A DNA stretch of 64,000 nucleotides, taken from assembly GCA_963682025.1 (NCBI GenBank), contig OY821518.1:236818152-236882151 (forward strand). Reading direction: 5' to 3'. The DNA comes from Cordilura impudica (lineage: Eukaryota; Arthropoda; Insecta; Diptera; Scathophagidae). Position 1 is the stretch's first letter. Every line of letters begins with the position of its first letter. Made by a program: the position numbers and the translations under genes. Below are positions 10,731 through 21,464 of the stretch, piece after piece. A model generated the notes under the pieces. That model did no database searches. It was not told the DNA's origin and saw only the letters and a program-made list of their open reading frames with translations.

Positions 10731-13062
10731 TTATAATGTATAAGTGAGACAGAAATTTTTCTTATGTATATTTATTAGAAAAGCAATAATTAAACTAATT
10801 TTATTTTTACATTTATACAAAATTACATGAAAACAATCGCTTAAAATTAAATCTTCGATTAAATTGTCAAAATTCGTGCGACGCATCACATCTGATTCAA
10901 TTGACAGAAGAGCCAACGAACTTAGTCGATCTTGTCGCATCATCGTCCTCAGATGATTTTTTATTCTTTTCAACTGCTAAAAAGATCGTTCTCCTGAACA
11001 GTTTGTTATCATTAATGCTAAAAGTATTCTGAAGCAGATTTCCACGTTAGGAAGACTGTTTGAAGTTGGTCAATCATAATGATGTTATAAAAATCAGTAA
11101 AATTTGCACTAATATTTTTATCTTTTTCCATTTTCAAACGAACGTACTGATGAAATTGTTGTAATTCATCAGATAGATTTGAATCTAAATCCTCAGGATA
11201 CGATGCGACAAGCGACTTAACTTTTGAGTGTACCTCATCGTTGGTTAAATTCATGTTTAATAAAAATGAAAACTTTTCTGCCATATTCTGATAAATGTCG
11301 CCTCTTGTTTTCATCTCAACTTGAAGAATGTCGACGATGAAATAAAAAGTCGAAATTCGAAATTTGTCCCTTGCAGATAAAACAGCATCTTCCGCTGGAC
11401 CATCATTGACTTGTACTCTCCGAGTACGTCTTCGATTACTATTTCCTCTATAATCACCGTCGGGTAAAATTTCTTTAGACTTGTTTTCGAATTCTTCAAA
11501 TCTTTCCCTGAGATTTTGTAAGTAAATAGTAAACGTTTTATACAAATCAGGGCAAACTTGCAAATTAAGTTCTGAAATCTGAAGGGATTGTGATGTCCGA
11601 TGAAATTGTTGCAAAATGTCATTCCACATCGTAGCCATAAAAACAAACTCAAACTCCTGCATTTTGTTTGCAATATTCATTGCTTCTTGTCTTGTTTCTC
11701 CTTTTTGATCCCTATCCTCTGAAATAGAATCTAACGCGTCGAGAATTTGAGAATACGAATTTAAAATTGCATCTGTGGCAACAGCTTCCCACCGCGTGTT
11801 TGAGAGTTTCTTTAAAAACTTTTTCATCCTTGATATGATCCTTTAGTACCTTCCATCAGTGTGTAGAAACAGAAAAAAATACGTAAAGTGTTTGCACTAA
11901 TGAAAAAAAAATTGACTGCCTCCAAACAACAATCGACTGCACTACGACCGGAAAGATTCAATGAATGTGCTGCACATGCAATGTATATTGCATAAGGTTA
12001 AATGACAGTTTGCATCCCTTTATAAATACCGGATATGTTTACTGCGTTATCATAGGATTGCCCTCTCCACTTCGAAAAGTCAATGTAGCAGCCTTCGATC
12101 AAGAATTTCAAAACCGCGTCAGCCATTTCTTTTCCAACGTGACCTTTCAATTCTAAAAATGTTAAAAATCGTTCTACTGGCATATTATCAAATGGCGGAA
12201 CGTATCTTATGATAACGCACAACTGATCAATGTGAGATAGATCAGGGGTTGAATCGACGGACAAACTAAAATATCCAGCAGCTTTTATTTCATCTAAAAT
12301 CGCAGACCGGACTTCCTGACTCATTAGTTCAATTAGCTCTTCGCAAATTGTTTTCGACAAGTACGACACATTTCCGGTCAAAAACGAAAAGTATACTATT
12401 AGTAAATGTTGAACTTTCTTGAAAAAGGTCACATATTAACAATACATTGGTAATATATTAATAATATATTGACAATACATTGATAATACAATACGGACCA
12501 TACATTGGAAAAATTTATCCAAAATTTAAATCATGTTTCCATTGTTTCCATAATTTGAAATGTGCGATGCCAAAAACGGATCAAATTTAGCGACAAGTTC
12601 TAGCAATCCAAAGTAGTTCTCTGAATGCCAATCCCCGTTCTGCCAATGTTGGAATGACAGATACAACTCGGTGCAAGACGTGCTTCCAGAATTTGAATTC
12701 TTCCTCCATTTGATCATCAAACTGAGCTTTTAATTCCAATCCCTTTCGTTTGTCCAGTAGCTAATATCATCCGCAGTTAGTTCAATCCACGTTCCAGAAT
12801 CATTGTTCCTGTTTACTTGGTGTGCGAGATTTGGAATTGTTGCACCATTATTATTGTCAACAGCGAGAGATGGTTCCTGATTTTTTTGCCCGCCGTCGTC
12901 TTCTGCCACGTTCGTTGCACCATCAGGATTATTCGACAGCGATGTGAAGGTTTGAAAGAATGACGCTAATTTCGGCAACTTCTTGACGACTTCCTCATCT
13001 TTTTGTTTTTTTCCTTCGGCTAGTTCCCGTTTTCGCGATCCGCTCAGATAAATTCTCTTCAT
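10731..13062 (-). pseudogene. hAT transposase, ZMYM1/DUF4371 type, broken into several frames
   Basis: The order along the - strand is as follows. 13062-12730 encodes MKRIYLSGSRKRELAEGKK, the usual N-terminus of this family. 12720-12526 has NYFGLLELVAKFDPFLASHI. 12432-11998 has YLSKTICEELIELM, SLSVDSTPDLSHIDQL (catalytic Asp region), ERFLTFLELKGH and WRGQSYDNAVNISG. 11827-11018 starts SNTRWEA and covers the helical insertion. 10973-10731 resembles the C-terminal segment (QDRLSSLALLSIE) before the dimerisation end. The same-order pieces with intervening stops show one ancestral protein of roughly 700-800 residues, now a pseudogene. These transposases act on the element's own terminal repeats in the nucleus. 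Confidence 0.88.
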
Positions 13063-13065
13063 TTT

Positions 13066-14260
13066 TATACCCTATACCACTATGTGGTTTGGGTATAATG
13101 ACTTTGTGCTGCTGTTTGTAACTACCAAAAATATTTGACCTAGACCCATCTTTTATTATACCGATCGAATCAGAATCACTATCTGATTTGATTTAACGAT
13201 GTAATTTATTTAAAGAGAAAAACACAAAAATAATGTTTGATGTTGTATTTTTTGTGTGTAATATTTACATATACATACATACACATATTAAATAATACAA
13301 ATAATATACATATATTCTATATATGTATATCCATAATAACTGCATGTTAGAAATAAATCGGTATATTATTTATTTACATAAAATTCTGCAATATTTTGTT
13401 GTGGAGAAAATGCATTTCTTTTGCATTAACAGAGTGTCACTTCATTTTGCTCAGCGTGACTATGCCACAGTAGATGGCGCCACAATTTATGTTCTGATTA
13501 GCTCTGCAATAGTTATTTCTATTTTAACAAGAATGTCAATATTTCAACTAGATATCATACAGAACAATGTTAAGAGAATCACTATCTGATTCGATTTAAC
13601 GATGTCCGTCCGTCCGTGTGTATGTCCATGTAAGGCTTGTAATCAAACTGCAGGTCGCAAATATGTATATGTTTTGATGAAGTTTGGTATATGAGCTTCT
13701 ATCGGCCATGGGATGAACGCTGTTGAAACTGGTGAGAATCGGTCCATGTTCAGACCTAGCCCCCGTACAAATGACCCCTATGAAATCAACATAAATTGCC
13801 ATAAGATCCAAATTATCATATAAATCTTAGTCAAATTGGGTTTGTATGTGTTTATTACATCCATTAATCAGTAGTCCAAAAACGGTACCTATGGGACAAC
13901 TCTTGATCATAGGCCCCATATAGAGCTGCTTCCCGCTCTTCACTTAAATCTATGAAAAAACAAAAATACTGCACGGATTCTTTTCAAGTTTTGTTTGTAT
14001 ATATTTTTGCAAAATACAAGAGACTTTACCAAACATGGTCAGGATCGGTCCATTTTTGGGCCTAGTCCCCATATAGATGTAGCATCCAATAAGAACTTTT
14101 TTATATCTGCAGCCAAAAAAATTAAAAAAATCCCACTAAAATTTGGTTTATGCTTATTTTCTATATCCAGTTAGTTGGGCCTGAGAGATAGGGTCTCTAA
14201 ACGCATGGTACAGGGTATCGTATAGTCGGTCTAGACCGACTATAATTTTCTTACTTGTTA
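13066..14260 (+). mobile_element. INE-1-like Helitron, family A, with an internal insertion
   Basis: It starts TATACCCTATACCACTATGT (5' hairpin closing with GGTTTGGGTATA) and ends with TAGTCGGTCTAGACCGACTA plus TTTTCTTACTTGTT. A 372-bp foreign segment interrupts it just before the GTCC repeats. Apart from that it is full length. It lies 3 bases upstream of the start codon of the ZMYM1-like hAT transposase. Confidence 0.9.
13203..13574. mobile_element. Insertion flanked by 31-bp direct repeats
   Basis: A 31-bp Helitron segment beginning AGAATCACTATCTGAT is present on both sides (13172-13202 and 13575-13605, one mismatch). The 372 bp between them has no match in other family A copies. Part of the insert (about 13311-13375) resembles 25338-25400 (GTATATCCATAATAA...AAATAAATCGGTAT). 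The type of element is unknown. A 31-bp duplication is longer than that of common DNA transposons. Confidence 0.7.
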
Positions 14261-14895
14261 TTATTATATTGTATTTATAACCTTCCACTGGAACGCTTTT
14301 TGTTATAATGAAAAAATTTTAATAGACAATGACGGCAATACACGTCGTGTGCAATTCGGGGACCTCCTAAAATTTCCAAAAATGTTTTTTTTTGTTATTA
14401 TGTGTTTCCCAGAACTACAACTCAGTTTTCCAACTTCTTTTAACTGGCAACGAAAGACTCATTTCATAGAAAATAAGATTTTGTTTTGTTTAAAAATTTT
14501 TTGGGGGCCCCAATTTTTCGGGGGCCCTAAGCAGCTGCTTAGTTAGCTTATGGGTTAATCCGGCCCTGTATGTACTGATAATTAAGAAGATGTTAAAATC
14601 TCCAATATGTGGACAAATTTACATTCAATAAGTGCGCGAATGCAATGTATTTTAAAAATAATCAAAAATAATCAAAAGTAATCTTTGAAAGTAGTCGAAT
14701 TATTTTTTGACTACTTTTGATTCTTTTTGACTATTTTTTGATAATTTCAAATAATTCTTATTACTTTTTGATAATTTGTAATCGTAATCATAAAAAATAT
14801 GATTACAAAACTGAATATAATCCTAATTTAATCATTACTTCGCCCTTCAAAAAAAAGTAATCTAATTATTGTTACTTAACAGCTATAGTCTAAAC

Positions 14896-14912
14896 CGCCC
14901 ATAATTTTCTTG
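14896..14912 (+). mobile_element. Right-hand remainder of the split family A Helitron
   Basis: CGCCCATAATTTTCTTGTT completes the 3' end of the Helitron whose left part is 7306-7818. It directly follows the right copy of the GTCTAAAC duplication. Confidence 0.85.
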
Positions 14913-15220
14913 TTTTTTTTTTTTTTTTGGTTTTAAATAATCTAATCAAGTGAGTGCGCCATCTGATTGAACGTGTATGGGCCTGTGGTGTGATTGTGTC
15001 AGCCGATTGTGTAAAATCAAAATGAGTTTGATATTTTTGTGAATGCAGAATCATCCTAATGTCATGTATGGGCCATATTTCTCATTACAATAGAATTTTT
15101 GAAGAGCAAACATCGCGCATGGATAAATTTTATGAACGAATTTTATGATGAATATAAAAAATTTATTTTTACACTTAATAATTAATATTGTATAATTTAA
15201 ATATATAATAATATAAGTTA

Positions 15221-15304
15221 CATACGTATTTAGTTAATAAATGTAAAAAGTAAAACAAAAATTGTATGTATTTAGTTAATAAATGTAAAAAGTAAAACAA
15301 AAAT
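15221..15304. repeat. Tandem duplication, period 42 bp
   Basis: TATTTAGTTAATAAATGTAA with its flanks occurs twice, at 15227 and 15269, almost without differences. The region 14913-15480 around it is otherwise AT-rich with no gene seen. Confidence 0.85.
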
Positions 15305-15485
15305 GTCAATGTCCGTATCGATGTTTTCAACACGCTATTTGCAAAGAAATGATCTTGATGGAACAATCACTTGATTGTGCCAGCATGAAATAATTATAGA
15401 AATAATTATTTTTACTAGTTCTTATTTAATAAAAAAAAATGAAATATTAATATACATTATTTATAAAAAAAAAAACTTTTCTGCA

Positions 15486-15556
15486 TTAATTAATTGGGAT
15501 TTGAACATGGGAAAAAAATTTCATCAGCAAGCGCTCTATACACTCAGCCACCAACA
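15486..15556 (-). repeat. tRNA-like sequence, probable SINE head or tRNA pseudogene
   Basis: Read on the - strand, GTTCAAATCCC (15506-15496) is a canonical B box. Upstream, TGGCTGAGTGTATAGAGCG (15550-15532) is a good A box match, with a tRNA-like spacing between them. A T-rich run follows about 20 bases after the B box. The acceptor stem does not pair, so it is not a functional tRNA. It is most likely a tRNA-derived SINE fragment. Confidence 0.6.
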
Positions 15557-16023
15557 CTTTTCAATGTCCTTTGCCATTACTATATATGAATCTACAACCT
15601 GACAACAATGTCAACAACGCCTCAATAATGAGGGTGATTATTTATTGTGATGTCTATGTATGTAGTTGATAATGTTTATATATATATTTTAAATATACTT
15701 GAAAATGAAAAAATATAAAGCTCTTGCTTATAAAATTATTTTATTATAACGTTATAATTCATCAGAAATATTTTATGTGGACTTAAAAATTATATTTCCA
15801 AAAACAATTATTTATCATAACCACAAATTCGTCGCTACTTCAAGTTGTCGCTTTACGCTTCATTATTTATCTGCTTTTAAAAAAATATAATATTGCTCAC
15901 TCTGGCAACACTGCTACAACATATGTTTGTACAGTTTCTTTCTTGAGCTGTTCGTGTTTGTTTCTTGTGTTGACTAATGAAAAAGTGAGATTTTTACTCA
16001 AAAATAAATAAAATTATTTAAAC
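15557..16023. other. Upstream region of pen-2
   Basis: Intergenic sequence immediately 5' of pen-2, presumably with its promoter and 5' UTR. No TATA box or initiator can be chosen with confidence. Nothing else is recognised. Confidence 0.4.
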
Positions 16024-16329
16024 ATGAATATTTCAAAAGCCACCGGTGAACAAAAATTGCAATTATGTCGCACATATTTTCGTGCTGGTTTTGCCTTGTT
16101 GCCTTTTCTGTGGGCAGTAAATTGCTGTTGGTTTTTCAAAGAAGCCTTTTATAGGCAGCCATACTCGGAACAAAAACAAATCAAACAGTATGTCATATAT
16201 TCTGGATTGGGAACATTCTTGTGGACAGTGGTTATAACTATATGGATAATTACTTTCCAGACACAGCGTGCTAAATGGGGAGCAACTGCGGATTATATGA
16301 GTTTTATAATTCCATTAGGAAAACCTTAG
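16024..16329 (+). CDS. pen-2: Presenilin enhancer 2, gamma-secretase subunit
   Basis: An intact, single-exon reading frame of 101 residues, the same length as the Drosophila and human proteins as I remember them. PEN-2 is the smallest of the four gamma-secretase subunits and is needed for presenilin endoproteolysis and for Notch and APP-like cleavage in membranes. Visible features are an N-terminal stretch with CRTYFRAGFALLPFLWAVN (15-33), hydrophobic segments at about 20-38 and 57-78, and the conserved C-terminal DYMSF at 90-94 followed by IIPLGKP. DYxSF at residue 90 is the motif required for complex activity. The start codon is the first ATG after an A-rich leader (TTTAAACATG). There are no frame breaks. 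It lies alone between Helitron and hAT debris. Confidence 0.97.
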   Translation: MNISKATGEQKLQLCRTYFRAGFALLPFLWAVNCCWFFKEAFYRQPYSEQKQIKQYVIYSGLGTFLWTVVITIWIITFQTQRAKWGATADYMSFIIPLGKP

Positions 16330-16389
16330 TTGCAATGACTAATCTATTCATTCCAACTTTTCGTATAACATAGTTTTTAAGAAGTTATC

Positions 16390-16395
16390 AATAAA
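16390..16395 (+). promoter_or_regulatory. Candidate polyadenylation signal of pen-2
   Basis: AATAAA occurs 60 bases after the stop codon, followed by an A-run. The position is right for a short 3' UTR. Confidence 0.5.
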
Positions 16396-16605
16396 AAAAA
16401 TTATTTAATAATTATTTACGAATTTAGAAATTGATGGTTTTCATTTAACAAATTTAACTTAAAAATAAATTTTATTATAAGACATAATATTAAATCTGTT
16501 TACAATTAACATGTATTTGACGCTGTAGCGTGTTTAATGATTTTTTTGTTTTTGAAAATGGTTTTAATAAATGTATTGTGGCAATTATAACATTTAAAGA
16601 ATAAT

Positions 16606-17272
16606 TATACCCTAAACCACTACGTGGTCATGGTATAATGAGATTGTGCTGATGTTTGTAACTACCAGCAATGTCCGTCCGTCCGTATGTAAACTTTGTT
16701 ATGAAAGTACAAGTCGCAAATATGAATATATTTTGATGAAATTTGGTATAGCTTTTATCGGTCATAGGAAGATGAAAATAGGTGCTTGTTCGGTCCATAC
16801 AAATGACCCCTATGAGATCGACTTGAATTGCCATAAAATCCAAATTAACATACAGATCTCGGTCTAATTGGGGTTGTGTGTGTTTATTACATTCATTAAA
16901 TAAACCCCATGGGACAATTGTTAGCCATGGCCCCCATATAAAGCTGCATCCCGATCTTTACTTTAATCTATCAAAAAACAAAAATAATACACAGATTTTT
17001 CTCAATATAATACACAGATTTTTGTATAAGTGTTTGGCAAAAATAAGTGTCTTTACCAAATATGGTCAGTATTGGTCCATTTTTTGACTTAGTCCCCATA
17101 TAAATATAGCATCCGATATGAACTTTTTCTTACCTGCAGGCAAACAAATTAATAATAAATGCCTCTCAAATTTTGTTTATGCTTACTTTCTATATTCAAA
17201 TAGTTGGACCTAGACCCTTTCCCTAACCGCATGGTATGGGATATCGTATTTTCGGCCTAGGCCGACTATAAT
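16606..17272 (+). mobile_element. INE-1-like Helitron, family A, diverged copy
   Basis: It starts TATACCCTAAACCACTACGT and lacks about 70 bases of the usual 5' region before the GTCC run at 16674. It ends in a degenerate hairpin (TTCGGCCTAGGCCGACTATA). More diverged than neighbouring copies, so likely older. It lies about 280 bp downstream of the pen-2 stop codon. Confidence 0.82.
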
Positions 17273-17686
17273 AATGTAATCTTTAAAGGAACATAAATAT
17301 TTTACAATTATTGTCGACAATAATTTGATTTTCAGAATTATAAATCATGACTTTGATTTACAATTTACGAACAGAACATTTATAATGTAATAATTTTTAA
17401 ATTATTATGAATGATATGAATTTTAAACAAACGCATCGAAGCCACATTCACACCATATATTTATTGGTGCTGAGATAAGTTAATCTTTTTTTTTTGATAT
17501 GTTGGCAACCGAAACGAATAAATGGTAAAAGGGTTTTTGTAAATAGAATTGGTAATGGTGTGGACCTACTATACTTTCATTTATTTACACAAAAATGTAA
17601 AAAGTTATAAAGAAATCCAAAAAATTTGTAATAAGACATCCATACCTACTTACATATATCCACAGTCTGTCAAGTCTGTGGGTTTT
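17273..17686. other. Intergenic, no gene seen
   Basis: AT-rich sequence between two Helitron copies, nothing recognised. Confidence 0.45.
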
Positions 17687-18460
17687 TATACCCTATACCA
17701 CTATGTGGTTTGGGTATAATGACTTTGTGCTGCTGTTTCTAACAACCAAAAATATTTGACCTAGACCCATCTTTAATTATACCGATCGAATCAGAATCAC
17801 TTTTTGAGTTGATTTAACAATGTCCGTCCGTCCGTCGTTGTGTCCATGTATACCTTGTAATCAAACTGCAGGTCGCAAATATGAATATATTTTGATGAAA
17901 TTTGGTATATAAGCTTTTATCGGCCATGGGATGAACGCTATTGAAATTGGTGAGAATCGGTCCATGTTCAGACCTAGCCCCCATACAAATTACCCCTATG
18001 AAATCGACATAAATTGCCATAAGATCCAAATTGTCATATAGATCTTACTCAAATTGGGTTTTGTATGCGTTCATTACGTCCATTAATGAGTAATCCAAAA
18101 ATGATCCCTTTGGCCCCATATAGGGCTGCTTCCCGATCTTCACTTAAATCTATTAAAAAACAAATATATTGCACTGATTCTTCTCAGATTTGATTTGTAT
18201 ATATTTTTGCAAAATACAAGAGACTTTTCCAAACATGATCAGGATCGGTCCATTTTTTTACCTAGTCCCCAAATAGATATAGCATCCGATATGAACTTTT
18301 TCATATCTGCAGCCAAAAAAATTAATAAAAATCCCACTCAAATTTGGTTTTTGCTTATGTTCTATGTCCAGTTAGTTGGGCCTAAGAGATAGGGTTTCTA
18401 AATGCATGGTATAGGGTATCGTATAGTCGGTCTAGACCGACTATAATTTTCTTACTTGTT
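17687..18460 (+). mobile_element. INE-1-like Helitron, family A, full length
   Basis: It begins TATACCCTATACCACTATGT, has a GTCC run at 17822-17834, and ends with the perfect 20-bp palindrome TAGTCGGTCTAGACCGACTA and TTTTCTTACTTGTT. By eye it is very close to the copy at 9769-10541. Confidence 0.92.
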
Positions 18461-18509
18461 ACATAATAAAAATTTTGACTTTTACGTTTAAAAATATAGT
18501 TCTCCTTTT

Positions 18510-18675
18510 CATACCCACCACACCACTTTGCACAGGGCATATTTACGTTTGTCATTCCGTTTGTAACACATCGAAAAATTAATTTCCGACCCCATAAAGT
18601 ATGTACATATATTTTTGATCCTCGAATCGATATAGAGATGTCCGCCTGCTTATTGAAATCACGCTCAATCACAGA
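18510..18675 (+). mobile_element. INE-1-like Helitron family B, 5' part
   Basis: CATACCCACCACACCACTTT, then GTTTGTCATTCCGTTTGTAA, then GACCCCATAAAGTATGTACA and GATGTCCGCC follow the order seen at 24563-24780. Only the 5' portion is recognisable. Confidence 0.65.
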
Positions 18676-18769
18676 ATAAACCATTTACTTGGGTAAAGTT
18701 TATTATTGCCATTATTTCCAGCATGTTGGTATTTAAAATAGGGTAAAGGGTGTTTTTTTATGATTAGAT

Positions 18770-19385
18770 AGAATTCGAAAAAGGTTAGCTGTCAAACAAA
18801 CTGTAGTACAGTGCTCATTTTTTGATATTTATGATCAGTGTGCTCTGGCAAATCGTTATGAATAGATGCACGCTTGCACAGCTCCTCCAAATTATCAACA
18901 TTTAATTTGAAAGTCTGTCATCGATTCGCGCAACTTATAGCGATGTTTTATCGCCAAATTTTGTTCACCGATGCAGCTCATCCTTGGCGTATGGAGTGAA
19001 ACCAATCCACAACAGATCCTACAGACTGCATTACCTCCAGAAAATTGCATTTTTGGTGCAGTTTACACGCTGGTGGAACCATTGGACCTTATTTCTTCAA
19101 AAATGAAGCACGAGCTCGCTTACGTTCAATGGAGATCATTACCGTACCTTAATCAAAAAAAATTTTTTTTTGTTTCGGAAATACAAGTGACACTTATACG
19201 GCGACCACAACCATCGATTTATTGAAATCAAAATCAAGAAATGGACATGTCAATTAGACTCCAAGGTCATGCGATTTCACACCTCTCAATTATTTCCTTT
19301 GGAGCTACGTGAAGTCACTGATTTATGCTAATAACCCAGGAACAATTGACGCCTTGGAGGTCAAAATTATAGTCAAGGGTTATAG
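18770..19385 (+). pseudogene. Decayed Tc1/mariner-superfamily transposase
   Basis: Reading across frames gives WCSLHAGGTIGPYFFKNEA (about 19055-19112), then a segment reading NGHVN-stop-TPRSCDFTPLNYFLWSYVKS near 19239-19317, then LIYANNPGTIDALE. These are the GGIIGPYFF and WPPRSxDLTPxDxFLWGYxK blocks of mariner-like DDE transposases, the latter holding the third catalytic acid (Asp or Glu by family). An in-frame stop and frameshifts show it is inactive. It abuts the inverted Helitron at 19388. Confidence 0.75.
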
Positions 19386-19387
19386 TC

Positions 19388-20123
19388 AAAATTATAGTCG
19401 GTCTAGACCGACTATACGATAGCCTATACCATGCGTTTAGAGGCCCTATCTCTTAGGTCTCACTACTTAGATATAGAGAATAAGCATAAACCAAATTTGA
19501 GTGGCATTATTATTAATTTTTTTGCCTTCGGATATGAAAAAGTTCATATCGAATGCCATATATATATGAAGACTAGGTCGAAAAATGGACCGATCCTGAC
19601 CATATGTGGTAAGGTCATTTATTTTTGTAGGAACATATACAAACCAGATCTGTGCAATATTTTTGTTTTTTGATAGATTTAAGTGAAGATCGGGAATCAG
19701 CTTCATATTTTGGCTATGACTAAGAATTGTCCTACAGGGTTTATTTTTGGATACAGATGAATGGATGTAATAAGCATACACAAACCCAATTTGACCGAAA
19801 TCTATAAGATAATGGGATATTATGGCAAGTCGACCTCATAGGGGTCATTTGCATGATAACTAGGTCAGAACATGAATCGATTTTCACCAATTTCAATAGC
19901 GTTCATCCTATGGCCGATATAAACTAATATGTTAATTTCATCAAAATGTATTCATATTCGAAATCTGTAGTTTGATTACAAGGTTTACATGGACACACAG
20001 CGGACAGACAGACGGACATCAGAAAATGATTCTGAGTCGATCGATATAATAAATGATGGGTCTAGGTGAAATATTTTTGTTAGATACAAACATCACCCTG
20101 TCCACACAGCGGTATAGGGTATA
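19388..20123 (-). mobile_element. INE-1-like Helitron, family A, reverse orientation
   Basis: It reads on the - strand from the 5' TATACCCTATACCGC hairpin (20123) to the 3' palindrome TAGTCGGTCTAGACCGACTA at 19394-19413. It is the only family A copy in this orientation. It has only a rudimentary GTCC run. Confidence 0.85.
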
Positions 20124-20353
20124 AGTATATTTCCAAACGATATTGTAATATTTGTATTTTTCTTAAAATTTTGGAATTTAGAAATGGGTATAACTGCACT
20201 ATCAAATAAAAAAAGGCGACGAGATGGCGAAGAATTATCCTATCACCCGTCACCATCATGATAGGCTTATTTACTCGTATTTGCATCTGCATTATTTAAT
20301 GTAAAGGAACAAGGCTGAACACATTTATGAGCATTGGAACAATTCTCATAATG

Positions 20354-20640
20354 ACTAGCTGATCCCAGCCCTCGAAATTCGAGTGCAAAATCTAGGAAAT
20401 TTTATTTGTTCATTTAATAAATAATTTTATAAGACCCTGAAGGTATGCTAACCAATTTTAGCTAATTCACAATTCAACACTTTTTAAATATCGATTGTGA
20501 ATGGTTTATGTCCAAAATTATTTTTCAATTCAACACAATTATTATTGTGAATGAAAAAAACAAACTCACAAACACATTGACAAATTTAATAAACACACAC
20601 ATATCATTGTATAATTTTATGTATGTGTTAGTTAGTAGCA
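20354..20640 (-). mobile_element. Helitron 3' end, family D
   Basis: On the - strand the sequence ends with the palindrome CTCGAATTTCGAG, then GGCTGGGATCAG, then CTAG followed by T. A hairpin about 12 bases upstream of a CTRR end that lies next to T is the canonical Helitron 3' terminus. The upstream extent is a guess. No coding sequence is present. Confidence 0.6.
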
Positions 20641-21464
20641 AATTTAAATGCATTTTAATGTAAAAAAAAGTGTAAATATTTAAAAATCTGTAAATCTGGT
20701 GAACAGCTAAGAAGAAATGCCTATCAAAGAAAACACGTTTGGTCAAAATCGGGAGAAAACTATGGAGCAAATCATCGGTCACAAGAAATCACCCTACCTA
20801 CTTACATTATAGATACCAGCATTTCTCAAACTTCATACGTGATCTGCTACTAGAACTGTTACGAAAACTTGGAGAATTTTTATGCAGTGATCTAGAAGTT
20901 CTACGTTCAGAAACCTATTACTTAAGTTTTTCTAAGTTCTGATAAATTTGATAAGCAATTTTTTGCAAAATCTTGTGGAATTTCCTGATTAGCACTAAAA
21001 ATATTTTTTTGATTGATTTGACTTATATGATTCTTAATTAAAACATTGTAAATTTTAACAGAAAGAGCTAGCTAGTATTGAGGAATAAGTTCGTACACCA
21101 TATACACCAAATTTGGCAGTTTGGATTATTGACAAATTCTTCACTGTCCGAAATTCGATATTCTCAAATATACTTCAATTAAAGTGGTTAGTTCTTAGAT
21201 CAGGATCTACTTTGACAGAATTCAGGTTTAGAAAAGCCTACTTCTTATGAACAATGTCGAATTGTTGTCCCCGGATTTCAATATAATTTTGTCTCATTCC
21301 GTCAACGTTTTCGTGTGAAAATGCATGACATTTTCATTGAGACATCTTTTATAAACAATTGCAAAAATTATTTTTAAAAAATATTTTTTAATGAAAATTT
21401 AAAAAATTATAAAATATAACTACAAAATAACATAAAATAAAAATACCATCTATGTGCATATAAT
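20641..21464. other. Region downstream of amd, no gene seen
   Basis: It contains the presumed 3' UTR of amd (- strand) nearest to 21464. No further gene or repeat is recognised. Confidence 0.4.

Larger units (their letters stand above)
10633..14578 (-). mobile_element. ZMYM1-like hAT transposon
   Basis: Terminal inverted repeats CAGGGCCGGATTAAC are identical over 15 bp at both ends. The flanks TATATACT (10625-10632) and TATGTACT (14579-14586) form an 8-bp target duplication with one mismatch. GGGCCC-rich subterminal motifs flank both ends. The transposase runs on the - strand at 13062-10731. A family A Helitron (13066-14260) sits between the right terminal repeat and the transposase start codon, so the promoter side is interrupted. 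Confidence 0.92.
7819..14887. mobile_element. Outer hAT element, about 7.1 kb with nested insertions
   Basis: The left end CAGAGCTGTCAAATTTCG and the reverse complement of the right end (TATAGCTGTTAAG) share the AGCTGT terminal motif. The element is flanked by an exact 8-bp duplication GTCTAAAC (7811-7818 and 14888-14895), the hAT target-site size. Subterminal regions at both ends (about 8230-8410 and 14640-14880) are dense in GATTA/TAATC motifs, as expected for transposase-binding repeats. Inside are a decayed hAT transposase, a Helitron (9769-10541) and a second hAT (10633-14578). Without those inserts the element would be about 2.4 kb. Confidence 0.85.

Noticed and set aside
11311..11673. 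120-residue - strand open frame overlapping another
   Set aside because: Alternative frame of the ZMYM1-like hAT transposase, with no family motifs.
15880..15920. GGCAACACTG upstream of pen-2 as a hAT terminal repeat paired with CAGTGTTGCC at 27544
   Set aside because: The two are in opposite order and 11.6 kb apart with pen-2 and amd sequence between. No matching 8-bp flanks were seen, so a ten-base match is likely chance.
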